DNA of 64,000 nt from Pectobacterium brasiliense (GCF_016950255.1 NZ_JACGFN010000001.1:2108001-2172000), one strand, 5' to 3'; positions 35,584-46,478 are shown, counted from the stretch's first letter. The notes: generated by a model from the letters alone, not told the origin. Numbers and translations: made by a program.

Positions 35584-36720
35584 ATGAAAGATATCGTGAT
35601 TATTGGCGCGGGCTTTGCTGCCCGCCAGCTCATCCGGCAGCTACGCAAGCTGGATGCACACTGCCCTATCCGCCTGATTACTGCCGACAGCGGCGATGAG
35701 TACAACAAGCCGGATCTGAGCCATGTGATGAGCATGCAACAGCGCGCCGACGATCTGACCAAAATGTCGGCAACCGCGTTTGCCGAAGAAAACCGCATTG
35801 CGCTGCTGGCCAATACGCGCGTCACTGCCATTGACCGCCATGCGCAACAGGTCGTCTGTGGCGCGGATCGCTATGATTACCACAAGCTGGTGTTCGCGAC
35901 CGGTGCCAGCGCGATGGTGCCGCCGATCCCGGGGCGCGAACATATGCTGACGCTCAATAGTCAGCAGGAATATCGTATCCACGAAAGTCGGCTCTGGCAG
36001 GCCAAACGCGTACTGGTGCTCGGTGCCGGACTCATTGGTACCGAACTGGCGATGGATTTGGGTCGCGCAGGAAAACGGGTCACGCTGGTTGACTGCGCCA
36101 GCAGCATTCTGCCCGCGTTGATGCCGCCCGAAGTCAGCGCGCGCCTACAGTTCACGCTAACGCAGCAGAGCGTTTCGCTGTTGCTGAACACGACCCTGCA
36201 ACAGTTGGAGAAAACCGAAACCGGCGTACAGGCCACATTTACCGATGGTCGATCTATCGAAGTAGACGAAATCCTCTCCGCTATCGGTTTGCAAGCCAAC
36301 ACGCAACTGGCAAAAGCGGCGGGGTTAACGGTGCAGAAAGGTATCCAGACCAATGCGCAGTTACAGACCACCGATCCACTGATTTATGCGCTGGGCGACT
36401 GCGCAGAGATTGGCGGTAAACTCCTGCCTTTCCTTCAGCCGATTCAGCTCAGCGCGATTACGCTGGCGAAAAACCTGCTGGGGGCCAACGAGATGCTAAC
36501 GCTGCCGCCGATGCTGGTTAAAATAAAGACGCCGCTATTTCCCTTACAGATGGCTGGCGATACCACCAGCGGTGATTTGCACTGGCAGCAGGAATGGAAC
36601 GAACAGGGGATGGTGGCGAAAGCGCTGGATAGTCAGCAGGTGCTACGCGCCTTTGTGGTCGGTGGTGAGCGGATGAAAGAAGCATTTCCACTGCTGCGAC
36701 AGCTTTCCATGGTGAGTTAA
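35584..36720 (+). CDS. norW: NorW, NADH:flavorubredoxin reductase
   Basis: A 378-residue FAD enzyme that passes electrons from NADH to the rubredoxin domain of NorV. FAD motif VIIGAGFAARQL at the N-terminus, NAD motif VLVLGAGLIGTELAMD near 150, and YALGDCAEIGG late. Length agrees with E. coli NorW (377). Two adjacent ATGs (35581, 35584) follow AAGGAGAGG; either may be used. It begins 10 bp after norV. Confidence 0.95.
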   Translation: MKDIVIIGAGFAARQLIRQLRKLDAHCPIRLITADSGDEYNKPDLSHVMSMQQRADDLTKMSATAFAEENRIALLANTRVTAIDRHAQQVVCGADRYDYHKLVFATGASAMVPPIPGREHMLTLNSQQEYRIHESRLWQAKRVLVLGAGLIGTELAMDLGRAGKRVTLVDCASSILPALMPPEVSARLQFTLTQQSVSLLLNTTLQQLEKTETGVQATFTDGRSIEVDEILSAIGLQANTQLAKAAGLTVQKGIQTNAQLQTTDPLIYALGDCAEIGGKLLPFLQPIQLSAITLAKNLLGANEMLTLPPMLVKIKTPLFPLQMAGDTTSGDLHWQQEWNEQGMVAKALDSQQVLRAFVVGGERMKEAFPLLRQLSMVS

Positions 36721-36838
36721 ACTACGGCCTGAGACAGCAAAATAAATAATGCATTTAAAATACATATTTTCTGGTCAGCCTGCGTGCGGATTAATAGAAT
36801 ACGGCTATCGCTTTTAGAATTTACAGACCGAGGTAACG

Positions 36839-37699
36839 ATGCAAGATCTCATTTGTTATAAGAAGATGCCACAATGGAACAGCCAGACGCTGCCTGCCGC
36901 GTTTCAGGAAAAGCACAACACGCAGGAAGGCACCTGGGCAAAACTGACCGTGTTGAAAGGGGAAATGACCTTCTCCATACTGACCGAAGAGGGCGAGACG
37001 CTGGAGACGTTTCAGTTCTCCGAGCAGAACCAACCACCGTTTGTTGAACCACAGGCGTGGCACCGCATCGTCTCGTTTTCTGACGATCTTGAATGTCAGC
37101 TCAGCTTTTTCTGCTCGGCGGAAGATTTTTACCATAAAAAATACGGCCTGACGCGTACCCATTCCGAAGTGATCAACGCCGTGCAGCACATCAAACCGGG
37201 CAAAACTCTGGATTTAGGCTGCGGCGGTGGGCGTAACTCGCTGTACCTGAACCTGCGCGGTTTTGATGTCACGGCTTGTGATAAGCACGCGCAAAGCATT
37301 GATTCGCTGAATAACATCATCAAGAGCGAAGCACTGGAAAACATCCGGGCGGGCGTTTACAACATCAATCTGGCGGAAATCAAAGAGCAGTACGACTTTA
37401 TTCTGTCGACCGTCGTGCTGATGTTTCTGGAACGCGATCGTATTCCGCACATCATCAGCAATATGCAGGACAGCACCGTTAACGGCGGCTATAACCTGAT
37501 TATCGCCGCGATGTCGACGGAAGATCGCCCGTGCCCGATGCCTTTCTCGTTTACCTTTAAAGAAAACGAGCTGAAGGACTATTACGCCGATTGGGAGATC
37601 CTCAAATACAACGAGGATATGGGTGAGCTACACAAGACCGATGCGCATGGTAATCGCATCAAGCTGCGCTTCGCCACGCTGCTGGCAAGAAAGCCGTAA
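36839..37699 (+). CDS. tehB: TehB-type SAM-dependent methyltransferase, long form
   Basis: A 286-residue protein. Residues 1-90 form a small cupin-like N-terminal domain (start [12 protein letters not shown], with [19 protein letters not shown]); residues 95-286 are a class I methyltransferase with the SAM motif [15 protein letters not shown]. coli TehB (197 residues) has only the second part; the long form is found in Haemophilus and other genera. TehB detoxifies tellurite by methylation. It follows norW on the same strand (118 bp) but a shared transcript is not shown. A bidirectional terminator follows. Confidence 0.9.
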   Translation: MQDLICYKKMPQWNSQTLPAAFQEKHNTQEGTWAKLTVLKGEMTFSILTEEGETLETFQFSEQNQPPFVEPQAWHRIVSFSDDLECQLSFFCSAEDFYHKKYGLTRTHSEVINAVQHIKPGKTLDLGCGGGRNSLYLNLRGFDVTACDKHAQSIDSLNNIIKSEALENIRAGVYNINLAEIKEQYDFILSTVVLMFLERDRIPHIISNMQDSTVNGGYNLIIAAMSTEDRPCPMPFSFTFKENELKDYYADWEILKYNEDMGELHKTDAHGNRIKLRFATLLARKP

Positions 37700-37741
37700 G
37701 CACCGGCTAGCCGTTAAAAAACCTAACTCCATAAAATACAA

Positions 37742-37770
37742 AAGGGCCGATTACTCGGCCCTTCTTATTT
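37742..37770. terminator. Bidirectional terminator between tehB and ribB
   Basis: AAGGGCCGA (37742-37750), TTAC, TCGGCCCTT (37755-37763), with T-rich flanks on both strands. Confidence 0.82.
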
Positions 37771-37788
37771 CTCTATACGCTGCGTGAA

Positions 37789-38442
37789 TCAGCTGGCTTT
37801 GCGCTCTGCCGCGATGCGGTAAGCCACCAGATCTTCAATCGTCAGTACCGGCATATCGTGCTGTTTGGCAAACGTGATGACTTCCGGCGCGTGCGCCATT
37901 GAGCCATCATCGTTCGTCAGTTCACACAGAACACCAGACGGTTTCAGGCCCGCTAGCGTCATCAGATCAACCGTCGCTTCAGTGTGACCACCGCGTGTTA
38001 ACACGCCACCCGGTTGGGCGCGCAGCGGGAATACGTGACCGGGGCGATTCAGATCGCTCGGCTTGGCGTTATCCGCAATCGCGGCGCGAATGGTAGTCAG
38101 GCGGTCGGCAGCAGAAACGCCCGTCGTCACGCCTTCGGCGGCTTCGATCGTCACGGTGAATGCCGTTTGGTAATGGCTGGAGTTCTTCTCCACCATCATC
38201 GGCAATTCCAGCTGCTGGCGACGCTCTTCCGTCAGGCACAGGCACACAATGCCACTGCCGTGACGAATCGTCAGCGCCATTTGTTCGACGGTCATATTTT
38301 CAGCGGAAAAGATCATGTCACCTTCGTTTTCACGATCTTCATCATCCAACACCAGCACGCCACGGCCATGACGCAATGCATCAAGTGCGCGTTCTACGCG
38401 TTCGGTAGGATTGCCAAATTCAGAAAGTAATGTCTGATTCAT
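37789..38442 (-). CDS. ribB: RibB, 3,4-dihydroxy-2-butanone 4-phosphate synthase
   Basis: From the ATG at 38442 the product is 217 residues, the E. coli length. It converts ribulose 5-phosphate to the four-carbon unit of riboflavin plus formate. The acidic active-site loop [10 protein letters not shown] (about 32-41) and [21 protein letters not shown] are intact. Expression is controlled by the FMN riboswitch upstream. Confidence 0.97.
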   Translation of the reverse strand: MNQTLLSEFGNPTERVERALDALRHGRGVLVLDDEDRENEGDMIFSAENMTVEQMALTIRHGSGIVCLCLTEERRQQLELPMMVEKNSSHYQTAFTVTIEAAEGVTTGVSAADRLTTIRAAIADNAKPSDLNRPGHVFPLRAQPGGVLTRGGHTEATVDLMTLAGLKPSGVLCELTNDDGSMAHAPEVITFAKQHDMPVLTIEDLVAYRIAAERKAS

Positions 38443-38580
38443 GGTAAAAAACCTCAATGTTATTATGGATTACCAGAATCAGGGCGAGCTTGAGGAGTAA
38501 CCACTACTACTGGTTGCATAGTAATAGTTAACAAAAATAACGCGAGCGGGCATATAGCCCGACAGATACCGTTATTCTCT

Positions 38581-38745
38581 CCCATCCGGACTTTAACCGT
38601 CGGCTCCGGAATTACACCGGATCTGCTGACCCCACGCTGCAAAATCGATCATTAAATCGAAGAAAACAGCGAGAGCGCTCGCGGGCTTCCAGTATGTGTA
38701 CTGGTTTACCGCCGGTGGGGAATTACACCCCGCCCTGAGAATAAG
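38581..38745 (-). ncRNA. FMN riboswitch (RFN element) of ribB
   Basis: On the minus strand the conserved RFN blocks appear in order: TCTCAGGGCGGGGTGTAAT, CCCCACCGGCGGTAAACC, a variable stem, then CCGGTGTAATTCCGGAGCC and the closing AAAGTCCGGATGGGAG. FMN binding lowers ribB expression. Between it and ribB lies a small stem CGGGC/GCCCG (38547-38561) that could form part of the expression platform. Confidence 0.95.
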
Positions 38746-38815
38746 CGGGTTTACTATAACGCTAATACCTCGATAGGGCAATTGATCCGCCACAGGAAAT
38801 AGGGCAAAACGTATG

Positions 38816-38857
38816 CTGGATTACAGTAAAACTATTCTGAATTACAGTAAAACCATG
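38816..38857. repeat. 21-bp tandem repeat
   Basis: Two copies of CTGRATTACAGTAAAACYATK (38816-38836 and 38837-38857) and the first bases of a third (CTGAAT). They lie between the ribB leader and ubiK, close to the probable promoters of both. Confidence 0.7.
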
Positions 38858-38947
38858 CTGAATATGTGCAAAGCAGATGTCAGATTTCATTTATACCCAT
38901 TACACTTGCTATAGTAATAACTTACATAACCTAATCAGGAAAGCGAC

Positions 38948-39229
38948 ATGATTGACCCAAAGAAGATTGAACAAATCGCCCGTCAAGTGCATGAATCTAT
39001 GCCAAAAGGTATCCGGGAATTGGGTGATGATGTGGAGAAAAAGATTCGTCAGGTCTTGCAGGCACAGCTGACCCGATTGGATTTGGTGAACCGTGAAGAG
39101 TTCGATATTCAGACGCAGGTTCTGCTCCGCACGCGCGAGAAGATTGCCCGTCTGGAACAGCGTATGACCGAGCTGGAAGCGAAACTGTCTGCGGAAGAAA
39201 AGCCTGCCGCAGCGCCGGAAAACGACTAA
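38948..39229 (+). CDS. ubiK: UbiK, ubiquinone biosynthesis accessory factor
   Basis: A 93-residue protein (formerly YqiC) beginning [21 protein letters not shown] and ending in a coiled coil ([19 protein letters not shown]). It helps UbiJ in aerobic ubiquinone synthesis. The position beside ribB is the same as in E. coli. AGGAAAGCGAC precedes the start. A weak hairpin CGCCCT/AGGGCG (39253-39268) follows. Confidence 0.93.
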   Translation: MIDPKKIEQIARQVHESMPKGIRELGDDVEKKIRQVLQAQLTRLDLVNREEFDIQTQVLLRTREKIARLEQRMTELEAKLSAEEKPAAAPEND

Positions 39230-39335
39230 TCCCCCCGTCATCATCGATGCAGCGCCCTCATCAGGGCGTTGCTCAATTCCCTATCCCGCCTACCCGAAAC
39301 CCAGATTTCACGTCACGGAATTCAGAATAAACGAC

Positions 39336-40591
39336 TCAGTGGGAAATCAGTTCGACCTGCTTACGCGGCAGGAATAGCCACAGCACAGCCAACATGATTA
39401 ACGCATACAGCGATTTCCAGCCGATCATCAGCAACAGCGCACAGCAGAGCAGTCCCCCGATTGCCGCCATCACGCGCGCGCGCGCCCTTTCAGCAAACGC
39501 CATCCGGCCAGCATACACAGCAGATAAATCAGCACAAAGATGCCGTTCGCATACACAATCAGCATATCCAGCGGCAGCCTGAGCCAGTAAATCAACAAGC
39601 AGCATACCAGACAGCAGGCCACTACAACTGACAGCGCATTCACTGGTGCCTGCCCTGGAGACAGCTTCGCTAATGCACTTCCTTTCGATGCCTGCGACCA
39701 AACTAAACGGGCAAATCCCTGCGTGTAGATATTCACGCTGGCAAAGCAAGCCAGATACCCGACAAAGCAGGCAATCCACAGCGCATGTTCGCCAAACAGC
39801 TGCACGACAATACCCGGCAGTGAGGCGGTTGCGGCAATACCTTCACCGTAAGCCTTAAAATGCAGCACGGCCACCGTACATCCCCAATAAACCGCACCAG
39901 CGACCAGCATACCGATCAGTAAAGCCCGAGGAAAATCACGTTCCGGCGCCCGAAATTCCGTCGCCATATGGGCAAAAGCCTCAAGGCCAACGAAGCACCA
40001 GAACATCACAGCCAGCGCGCCGAAGGTGTTAGACCATGACAACTCACTCACCGACGGCCAGGGAATATGCGCGGGCGTGATATCACCCTGCCACCAGATT
40101 GCAGCAACCAACCCCACCACCAGCATCGCAATGACGATCTGAATGTTGGCGCTGGATCCCGCACTGCGCAAGCCAAGCAGCCAGATACCGCCTAGCGTCA
40201 GCAGCTGTACGCAGAGCAGCCCCAGATCGCTCCAGCCAAACGCAGCCTGCCAGAATCCGGCGGCAATCTGCAAGGCAGCAGGCAGACCCAGCGGAATAAC
40301 GGACAGGAATAGCCAGCCGGTCACCCGCGCCATACGCGGCCCAAAAGCGAGGTTAACAAAGTGCGCGGCCCCGCCCGCATTAGGAAAATGTTGCCCCAGC
40401 GCGGCAAAGCCAATGGCGATAGGAAAAACAAGCAAAATCAAGATCGGCCACGCCCATAGACTGTCTTGCTGTGCCAGCTGTGCGACCAGCGCGGGAACCG
40501 CAAACACCCCAGTCCCCAGCAGAGAAGTAGAAAGCAACCCCACGCCCTGAATCAGCCCAAGCTCTTGTTTTAACCCTTTTGCTTCACTCAC
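39336..40591 (-). pseudogene. yjeH: YjeH-type amino-acid exporter, frameshifted at a CG repeat
   Basis: The first 373 residues (40591-39470) match E. coli YjeH, an APC-family exporter of methionine and branched-chain amino acids (start LKQELGL.QG.GLLSTSLLG, WCFVGLEAFAHMATEFRAPERDFPRAL). The frame stops inside a run of six CG pairs (39473-39484). With five CG pairs the reading would run GRARVMAAIGG on into a good YjeH tail, ..GWKSLYALIMLAVLWLFLPRK, which is now in another frame and ends at 39336. The loss removes about the last 45 residues, including the last membrane segments. It may be a true mutation, a slippage switch or a sequencing error. Confidence 0.85.
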
Positions 40592-40645
40592 TACGTATCA
40601 CCTTTTCTTGCCCTTCTAGACCACGGTCAGATTGAAGCATAAAAA

Positions 40646-40667
40646 AAGCCTCCACTAACGGAGGCTT
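40646..40667 (-). terminator. Terminator of zipA
   Basis: AAGCCTCC (40646-40653) and GGAGGCTT (40660-40667) pair; on the minus strand a run of seven T follows. Confidence 0.87.
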
Positions 40668-40720
40668 CTCTCACCCACTGCATTCATAAACTTATGCTTT
40701 CACATAAATAGATAGTGCTA

Positions 40721-41779
40721 TCAGGCGTTGGCTTTCAGCACATCGCGAATGCGGGCTTTGTAGGATTCAACCTTCTGCGGCGTCATCATACGACGTTCAT
40801 CATCCTGCACCACACCGCCAACATCGTCAGCAATGCGCTGTGCAGACTGTAACATCAGTTTAAAGTTTTGACTGGCATCGCCATAAGACGGCACCATCAT
40901 AAAAATGGACACGCCGGGCGTCGAGAACTCGGACATGGCATCGACATTAAACGAACCGGGCTTAACCATATTGGCCAGACTGAACAACACAGGGCCTGCG
41001 CCAGCAGGATTCACATGACGATGGAAAATGTTCATTTCACCAAACTGGAAGCCGGCCTGAAGCAGGCTTTGCAGCAGCACTTCACCGCCGATGACACCGC
41101 CCTGATGCGCCACGACGTGCAGCACCAGAACCGCTTCTTTTGCTGCTGCGGGTTCAACTGGCTCAACAGGTTGCTGAGGCTGTGCAGGAGCGGGCTGAAC
41201 TTTTTCATGCAGTGAATGTGCAACAGGCTGCTGTGGAGCCGCTGCTGGGGCATCATACGCAAACGACTCACGCGGAGCGTTAATGCTCGATTCAGAAATC
41301 GGGGTTTCTCTAGGGGTGACAACCTCCGGGTGAGTATCGCCACGTACCTGCGCACGCGGAGAATCTACCGGCGTGGCTTCATCCAGCAGAGGATCGTAAG
41401 AAGACACGGGAGACAGGTGATCGAACGGCGATTTCGCCTCTGAACGAACGTCTTCGCGTGCACTGTTGTTATTAAGTGAAGAGTTATTAAATGGAGGATT
41501 ATCAAATGACGCGTTATCAAATGATGAGTTATCAAGTGAAGCGCTGCCAAATGAAGGCTCACTCTGCTGCGGGCGAGCACCCTTCACGCGAACTTCGCCA
41601 ACGCCTTCATCCAGATCGTCAAGCGGCGTTTCATCACGCGCTTTTTTTGCACGTTTAACCGGGCGGTCACGAAAAAGGGACGAGCGCTCTTTACGGCTAG
41701 TCCACAAGCCGTGCAGTAAAAGCGCTATTATAGCGATCGCGCCAACAACGATTAATATCAGACGCAAGTCCTGCATCAT
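40721..41779 (-). CDS. zipA: ZipA, cell division protein
   Basis: A 352-residue essential division protein that ties FtsZ to the membrane. It starts [21 protein letters not shown], one N-terminal membrane anchor; a charged segment ([13 protein letters not shown]) follows, then a long Pro/Gln-rich linker and a C-terminal FtsZ-binding domain (from about residue 215, [20 protein letters not shown]). The linker contains six pentapeptide repeats of the form xSFDN coded by a 15-bp tandem repeat. GGGATAGCA precedes the start. Confidence 0.95.
   Translation of the reverse strand: MMQDLRLILIVVGAIAIIALLLHGLWTSRKERSSLFRDRPVKRAKKARDETPLDDLDEGVGEVRVKGARPQQSEPSFGSASLDNSSFDNASFDNPPFNNSSLNNNSAREDVRSEAKSPFDHLSPVSSYDPLLDEATPVDSPRAQVRGDTHPEVVTPRETPISESSINAPRESFAYDAPAAAPQQPVAHSLHEKVQPAPAQPQQPVEPVEPAAAKEAVLVLHVVAHQGGVIGGEVLLQSLLQAGFQFGEMNIFHRHVNPAGAGPVLFSLANMVKPGSFNVDAMSEFSTPGVSIFMMVPSYGDASQNFKLMLQSAQRIADDVGGVVQDDERRMMTPQKVESYKARIRDVLKANA
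41469..41558. repeat. 15-bp tandem repeat inside zipA
   Basis: Six units of 15 bp with the pattern TTATYAARTGANGNG (41469, 41484, 41499, 41514, 41529, 41544). On the minus strand they code [28 protein letters not shown] in the ZipA linker. The unit is a multiple of three, so copy-number change keeps the frame. Confidence 0.88.
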
Positions 41780-41982
41780 TGCTATCCCAATTGTTCTAAC
41801 AAAACATTGCCACCACGGCAAATACCTATACTACTAACTCTATTTGCCTGAGTACACAAGTGCAAGCCTGCACGGTACTTTATGACAATAAAGATAGATA
41901 CAACGCACTTTTTTGCTGTTTTTTCATCCAAATGCGGGCTAGTCAGCATAAGTTCATCCCGATATGATGCCTCAACAAACAA

Positions 41983-42813
41983 ATGACTGAGTCTATCGGC
42001 ACCATGTTTCCAGAAAAATCATCATCCTCCGAAAAATCGTCTTATGGCAACACCACAGGCCAGGTTCGTAGCGGCATACACTATTTTCTTGCCGGATGGC
42101 GCCTGATCTCACTGCCGGGCATCCGGCGTTTCGTTATTTTGCCTTTACTGATGAACATCGTACTGATGGGCGGGGCTTTCTGGTGGCTTTTTACCCAGTT
42201 GAATGACTGGATTCCGCAGATCATGAGCCACATTCCGAGCTGGCTGCAATGGCTCAGCTACCTTATTTGGCCACTGGCCGTGCTCTCCATTTTGCTGGTA
42301 TTCAGCTACCTATTCAGCACGATCGCCAATTTTATCGCTGCACCGTTTAACGGCTTGTTAGCGGAGCAACTGGAAGCAAAACTCACCGGACAAACGTTGC
42401 CGGACAGCGGCATACTCGGCATCGCCAAAGACATCCCACGCATCATGAAGCGTGAAGTCCAAAAGCTGGCGTATTACCTGCCACGCGCGATTGTGCTACT
42501 GCTGCTCTATTTCATCCCCGGCATTGGACAAACTGTCGCACCGGTACTGTGGTTTCTGTTCAGCGCGTGGATGCTGGCGATTCAATACTGCGATTATCCT
42601 TTTGATAACCACAAAGTGGGCTTTGCCACGATGCGTCAGGCATTACGTCGCCATAAAGTCGCCAATATGCAGTTTGGTGCCCTGGTCAGCCTGTTTACGC
42701 TGGTGCCTTTTTTGAATCTGGTCATCATGCCCGTTGCGGTATGCGGTGCAACGCAACTGTGGGTGGATCGCTATCGCGATCTATCAGCAACCCTGCCGAA
42801 AAAAGCGCCATGA
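41983..42813 (+). CDS. cysZ: CysZ, sulfate permease
   Basis: A 276-residue inner-membrane protein that takes up sulfate for cysteine synthesis. The core matches E. coli CysZ closely: [40 protein letters not shown] and [18 protein letters not shown]. The N-terminus is longer by about 20 residues, rich in Ser; the ATG at 42004 is an alternative start and neither has a strong ribosome site. Divergent from zipA and followed by cysK, as in E. coli. Confidence 0.94.
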   Translation: MTESIGTMFPEKSSSSEKSSYGNTTGQVRSGIHYFLAGWRLISLPGIRRFVILPLLMNIVLMGGAFWWLFTQLNDWIPQIMSHIPSWLQWLSYLIWPLAVLSILLVFSYLFSTIANFIAAPFNGLLAEQLEAKLTGQTLPDSGILGIAKDIPRIMKREVQKLAYYLPRAIVLLLLYFIPGIGQTVAPVLWFLFSAWMLAIQYCDYPFDNHKVGFATMRQALRRHKVANMQFGALVSLFTLVPFLNLVIMPVAVCGATQLWVDRYRDLSATLPKKAP

Positions 42814-42825
42814 AACGACAGTAAG

Positions 42826-42852
42826 CACTGGCTGATAACGGCCAGTGTTTTC
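42826..42852 (+). terminator. Terminator of cysZ
   Basis: CACTGGC (42826-42832) and GCCAGTG (42841-42847) pair, followed by TTTTCT. Confidence 0.75.
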
Positions 42853-42975
42853 TATTGTAATGAAAAGATATTTCTTAAGAACATAACGATATAGCAATTC
42901 TTTACTTCACTGAAAAGTGTGAACGAGTATTCTCTCTACGTTCGCAAAAATTTCATACAGTTATAAGGACAGGCT

Positions 42976-43944
42976 ATGAGCAAGATCTACGAAGACAATT
43001 CTTTCACAATCGGCCATACGCCGCTGGTTCGCCTGAACCGTATCGGCAACGGACGCATTCTGGCTAAAGTGGAATCCCGCAACCCCAGCTTCAGCGTAAA
43101 ATGCCGTATCGGCTCCAACCTGATTTGGGATGCAGAAAAACGCGGCGTTCTCAAACCAGGTGTTGAGCTGGTTGAACCGACCAGCGGAAACACAGGGATT
43201 GCACTTGCCTATGTCGCCGCAGCTCGCGGTTACAAACTCACGCTCACCATGCCAGAAACTATGAGCATCGAGCGCCGCAAACTGCTGAAAGCACTGGGTG
43301 CTAACCTGGTACTGACCGAAGGCGCGAAAGGCATGAAAGGTGCCATTGCCAAGGCAGAAGAGATTGTTGCCAGCGATCCGCAGCGTTATCTGCTGCTACA
43401 GCAGTTCAGCAACCCTGCTAACCCGGAAATTCACGAAAAAACCACCGGTCCTGAAATCTGGGAAGATACCGATGGTCAGGTTGATGTCTTTATCTCTGGG
43501 GTCGGTACGGGCGGTACGCTGACCGGTGTCAGCCGCTACATCAAGAACACCAAAGGCAAAGCCATCACCAGCGTGGCGGTTGAACCTACCGATTCACCCG
43601 TCATCACTCAGGCGCTGGCAGGCGAAGAGCTGAAGCCAGGCCCGCACAAGATTCAGGGCATCGGCGCGGGTTTCATTCCGGGTAACCTGGATCTGAAACT
43701 GATTGACCGCGTAGAGAAAGTGACGAACGAAGAGGCGATCAGCACCGCGCGCCGTTTGATGGAAGAAGAAGGCATTCTGGCGGGTATTTCTTCCGGTGCC
43801 GCCGTTGCCGCAGCGCTGAACTTGCTCAAAGAAAAAGAATTTGAAGATAAAACTATCGTCGTTATTCTGCCTTCTTCCGGCGAACGCTACCTCAGCACAG
43901 CACTCTTTGCCGACCTGTTCACCGAGCAGGAACTGCAACAATAA
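42976..43944 (+). CDS. cysK: CysK, O-acetylserine sulfhydrylase A
   Basis: A 322-residue PLP enzyme that makes cysteine from O-acetylserine and sulfide. Substrate loop TSGNTG, glycine-rich PLP phosphate loop GVGTGGT and SSGAA near the end are all intact. The PLP Lys sits in [12 protein letters not shown]. coli has the same SVKCRIG. AAGGACAGGCT precedes the ATG. The AT-rich upstream region (42870-42960) is where CysB would bind. Confidence 0.96.
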   Translation: MSKIYEDNSFTIGHTPLVRLNRIGNGRILAKVESRNPSFSVKCRIGSNLIWDAEKRGVLKPGVELVEPTSGNTGIALAYVAAARGYKLTLTMPETMSIERRKLLKALGANLVLTEGAKGMKGAIAKAEEIVASDPQRYLLLQQFSNPANPEIHEKTTGPEIWEDTDGQVDVFISGVGTGGTLTGVSRYIKNTKGKAITSVAVEPTDSPVITQALAGEELKPGPHKIQGIGAGFIPGNLDLKLIDRVEKVTNEEAISTARRLMEEEGILAGISSGAAVAAALNLLKEKEFEDKTIVVILPSSGERYLSTALFADLFTEQELQQ

Positions 43945-43984
43945 CCTCCCGGCCACACTCGAACAACAAGTGACCAATGTGTTA

Positions 43985-44012
43985 AAAAAAGCACCTATTT
44001 AGGTGCTTTTTT
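43985..44012 (+). terminator. Terminator of cysK
   Basis: AAAAAAGCACCTA, TT, TAGGTGC followed by six T. A-rich on the left side, so it may act in both directions. Confidence 0.9.
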
Positions 44013-44377
44013 GTGGCACAGTTCAAACTTTCCACCACATGTGGATTGCTTTTCTACATCAGGTTTAGTATTTAACCGAACAATTATTTTGATGCGTGAA
44101 ATTAATATCTGACAAATACCACGCCCCGTCACATGCTTTTCCCCTGCGCACGATAGCCCACATCGCCGTTTTGCGACTGAGGTTAAGATAATGGGTAGCG
44201 GAAGCTGCGGTGTTTGATGGTATTTTATTCAGGAAATACGTTTGACGGTTTTCTTGTCGCATCGTGGCTCGCCCCTGTAACATACATCAGGAGCTAACCA
44301 AACAGGCTAAAGTTCAGTGAATCAACTAGACTTTAGTTCCACAACATTAATCTAATCCATAAGTTGGGGAAAAAAGC
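44013..44377. other. 365-bp leader region of the pts operon
   Basis: No gene is seen. In E. coli the same interval holds the ptsH promoters with CRP and Mlc control; I could not pick a convincing CRP site here. TAGACTTTAGTTCCACAACATTAATCTA-like AT-rich DNA lies just before the ptsH ribosome site GGGGAAAAAAGC. Confidence 0.5.
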
Positions 44378-44635
44378 ATGTTCCAGCAAGAAGTGACTAT
44401 CACCGCACCAAATGGCCTGCACACTCGTCCTGCTGCTCAGTTCGTCAAAGAAGCTAAAGGCTTCACCTCAGAAATCACCGTGACGTCCAACGGCAAGAGC
44501 GCTAGCGCCAAGAGCCTGTTCAAATTACAAACACTCGGCTTAACACAAGGAACTGTGGTTACTATCGCTGCGGAAGGCGAAGACGAACAAAAAGCGGTTG
44601 AACACCTGGTCAAGCTGATGGCTGAGCTCGAGTAA
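44378..44635 (+). CDS. ptsH: HPr, phosphocarrier of the PTS
   Basis: An 85-residue protein that passes phosphate from Enzyme I to sugar-specific EIIA domains. The active His15 is in [11 protein letters not shown] and the regulatory-loop Ser in [12 protein letters not shown]. Length and sequence equal the E. coli form almost exactly. First gene of ptsH-ptsI-crr. Confidence 0.98.
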   Translation: MFQQEVTITAPNGLHTRPAAQFVKEAKGFTSEITVTSNGKSASAKSLFKLQTLGLTQGTVVTIAAEGEDEQKAVEHLVKLMAELE

Positions 44636-44680
44636 CCGACGAGTTTTTTAGTGAACACCAGAATCGAGTAAGGTAGGGTT

Positions 44681-46408
44681 ATGATTTCAGGCATATTAGT
44701 ATCACCGGGTATTGCTTTTGGTAAGGCACTGTTACTGAAAGAAGATGAAATTCTCATCAACCGGAAAAAAATCTCTGCGGATCAGGTGGAGCAGGAAATT
44801 GAACGTTTTCTGACTGGCCGTTCCAAAGCATCCGCACAGTTGGAAGCTATCAAGAAGAAAGCGGGCGAGACGCTGGGCGCAGAGAAAGAAGCCATCTTCG
44901 AAGGCCACATCATGTTGCTGGAAGATGAAGAGTTCGAGCAGGAAATCATAGCCCTGATTAAAGATGAACATGCTTCCGCCGACGCCGCTGCGTTTTCCGT
45001 CATCGAAAACCAGGCTAAAGCACTGGAAGAGCTTGATGATGAATATCTGAAAGAACGCGCCGCAGACATGCGTGATATCGGGAAGCGTTTGCTCAGAAAT
45101 ATTCTCAATATGCCTATCATCGATCTGGGCGATATTCAGGATGAAGTCATTCTGGTTGCAACGGACCTAACACCGTCAGAAACCGCGCAGCTGAATCTGG
45201 ACAAAGTGCTGGGCTTCATCACCGACCTCGGTGGCCGCACGTCCCACACGTCCATTATGGCTCGTTCGCTGGAACTGCCTGCGATCGTCGGTACGACCAA
45301 CGTGACTCAGCAGGTTAAAAACGGCGACTATCTGATCCTGGATGCCGTAAACAACCAGATCTATCAGAATCCGACTGCGGATAAAATTGAAGAATTAAAA
45401 GCGGTTCAGCAGCAATATCACGCTGAAAAGTATGAGCTGGCTAAGCTGAAAGATCTGCCGGCCATCACGCTGGACGGTCATCAGGTTGAAGTCTGTGCCA
45501 ACATCGGTACCGTGCGCGATGTCGCGGGTGCTGAGCGTAACGGCGCAGAAGGTGTCGGCCTGTATCGTACCGAATTCCTATTCATGGATCGTGACTCGCT
45601 GCCTACCGAAGAAGAGCAATTCCAGGCGTATAAGGCGGTTGCCGAAGCCGTTGGCGCTCAGGCCGTTATCGTCCGTACCATGGATATCGGTGGCGACAAA
45701 GATCTGCCATACATGAACCTGCCGAAGGAAGAGAACCCGTTCCTTGGCTGGCGTGCTATCCGTATCTGTCTGGATCGTAAAGAAATCCTGCATGCTCAGC
45801 TGCGTGCCATTCTGCGCGCATCAAAATTTGGCAAGCTGCGTATCATGTTCCCGATGATTATTTCCGTGGAAGAAGTGCGTGAGCTGAAAGCCGAACTGGA
45901 GATGCTGAAAGCACAGCTGAGAGAAGAAGGTAAAGCCTTCGACGAAAGCATTGAAGTCGGCGTGATGGTTGAAACACCTGCCGCCGCGGCTATCGCGCCA
46001 CATTTAGCCAAAGAAGTCGACTTCTTTAGTATTGGGACAAATGACTTAACCCAGTATACTCTGGCAGTTGATCGCGGTAATGAGCTGATTTCTCATCTCT
46101 ATAACCCGATGTCCCCTGCTGTCCTGACTCTGATCAAACAGGTCATCGACGCGTCTCATGCCGAAGGCAAGTGGACAGGGATGTGTGGTGAGCTCGCCGG
46201 TGACGAACGTGCTACACTACTGTTATTGGGAATGGGTCTGGACGAATTCAGCATGAGTGCGATCTCTATCCCGAGCATCAAGAAAATCATCCGTAATGCG
46301 AATTACGAAGATGCGAAGGCGCTGGCGGAGCAGGCATTAGCTCAACCGACAGCACAAGAGTTAAGCAATCTGGTGAGCCGCTTTATTAAAGAAAAAACGC
46401 TCTGCTGA
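44681..46408 (+). CDS. ptsI: Enzyme I of the PTS
   Basis: A 575-residue phosphotransferase that takes phosphate from phosphoenolpyruvate and gives it to HPr. The phosphorylated His189 is in [13 protein letters not shown]; the PEP site is seen in [11 protein letters not shown] and the catalytic Cys in GMCGELAGD. It follows ptsH by 45 bp. Confidence 0.98.
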   Translation: MISGILVSPGIAFGKALLLKEDEILINRKKISADQVEQEIERFLTGRSKASAQLEAIKKKAGETLGAEKEAIFEGHIMLLEDEEFEQEIIALIKDEHASADAAAFSVIENQAKALEELDDEYLKERAADMRDIGKRLLRNILNMPIIDLGDIQDEVILVATDLTPSETAQLNLDKVLGFITDLGGRTSHTSIMARSLELPAIVGTTNVTQQVKNGDYLILDAVNNQIYQNPTADKIEELKAVQQQYHAEKYELAKLKDLPAITLDGHQVEVCANIGTVRDVAGAERNGAEGVGLYRTEFLFMDRDSLPTEEEQFQAYKAVAEAVGAQAVIVRTMDIGGDKDLPYMNLPKEENPFLGWRAIRICLDRKEILHAQLRAILRASKFGKLRIMFPMIISVEEVRELKAELEMLKAQLREEGKAFDESIEVGVMVETPAAAAIAPHLAKEVDFFSIGTNDLTQYTLAVDRGNELISHLYNPMSPAVLTLIKQVIDASHAEGKWTGMCGELAGDERATLLLLGMGLDEFSMSAISIPSIKKIIRNANYEDAKALAEQALAQPTAQELSNLVSRFIKEKTLC

Positions 46409-46446
46409 TTCTGCTTTACCTAATAGGTTTCAAGGTGGCAATCAGC

Positions 46447-46478
46447 ACCCCGACAGGCAATAGATTCGCAGTCGGGGT
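46447..46478. repeat. Hairpin in the ptsI-crr gap
   Basis: ACCCCGAC (46447-46454) and GTCGGGGT (46471-46478) form a perfect 8-bp stem with a 16-nt loop. No T run, so it may slow decay or attenuate before crr, which has its own promoter in E. coli. Confidence 0.55.

Noticed and set aside
39336..39779. A separate small gene at the end of yjeH
   Set aside because: Only its last 45 residues look like protein of the YjeH family; it is the displaced tail of the frameshifted exporter.
44065..44283. A 72-residue open frame on the minus strand upstream of ptsH
   Set aside because: No recognisable domain, no ribosome site, and it covers the expected pts promoter region.
44013..44377. A CRP site upstream of ptsH
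   Set aside because: Expected from E. coli, but no segment gave a convincing TGTGA-N6-TCACA match.
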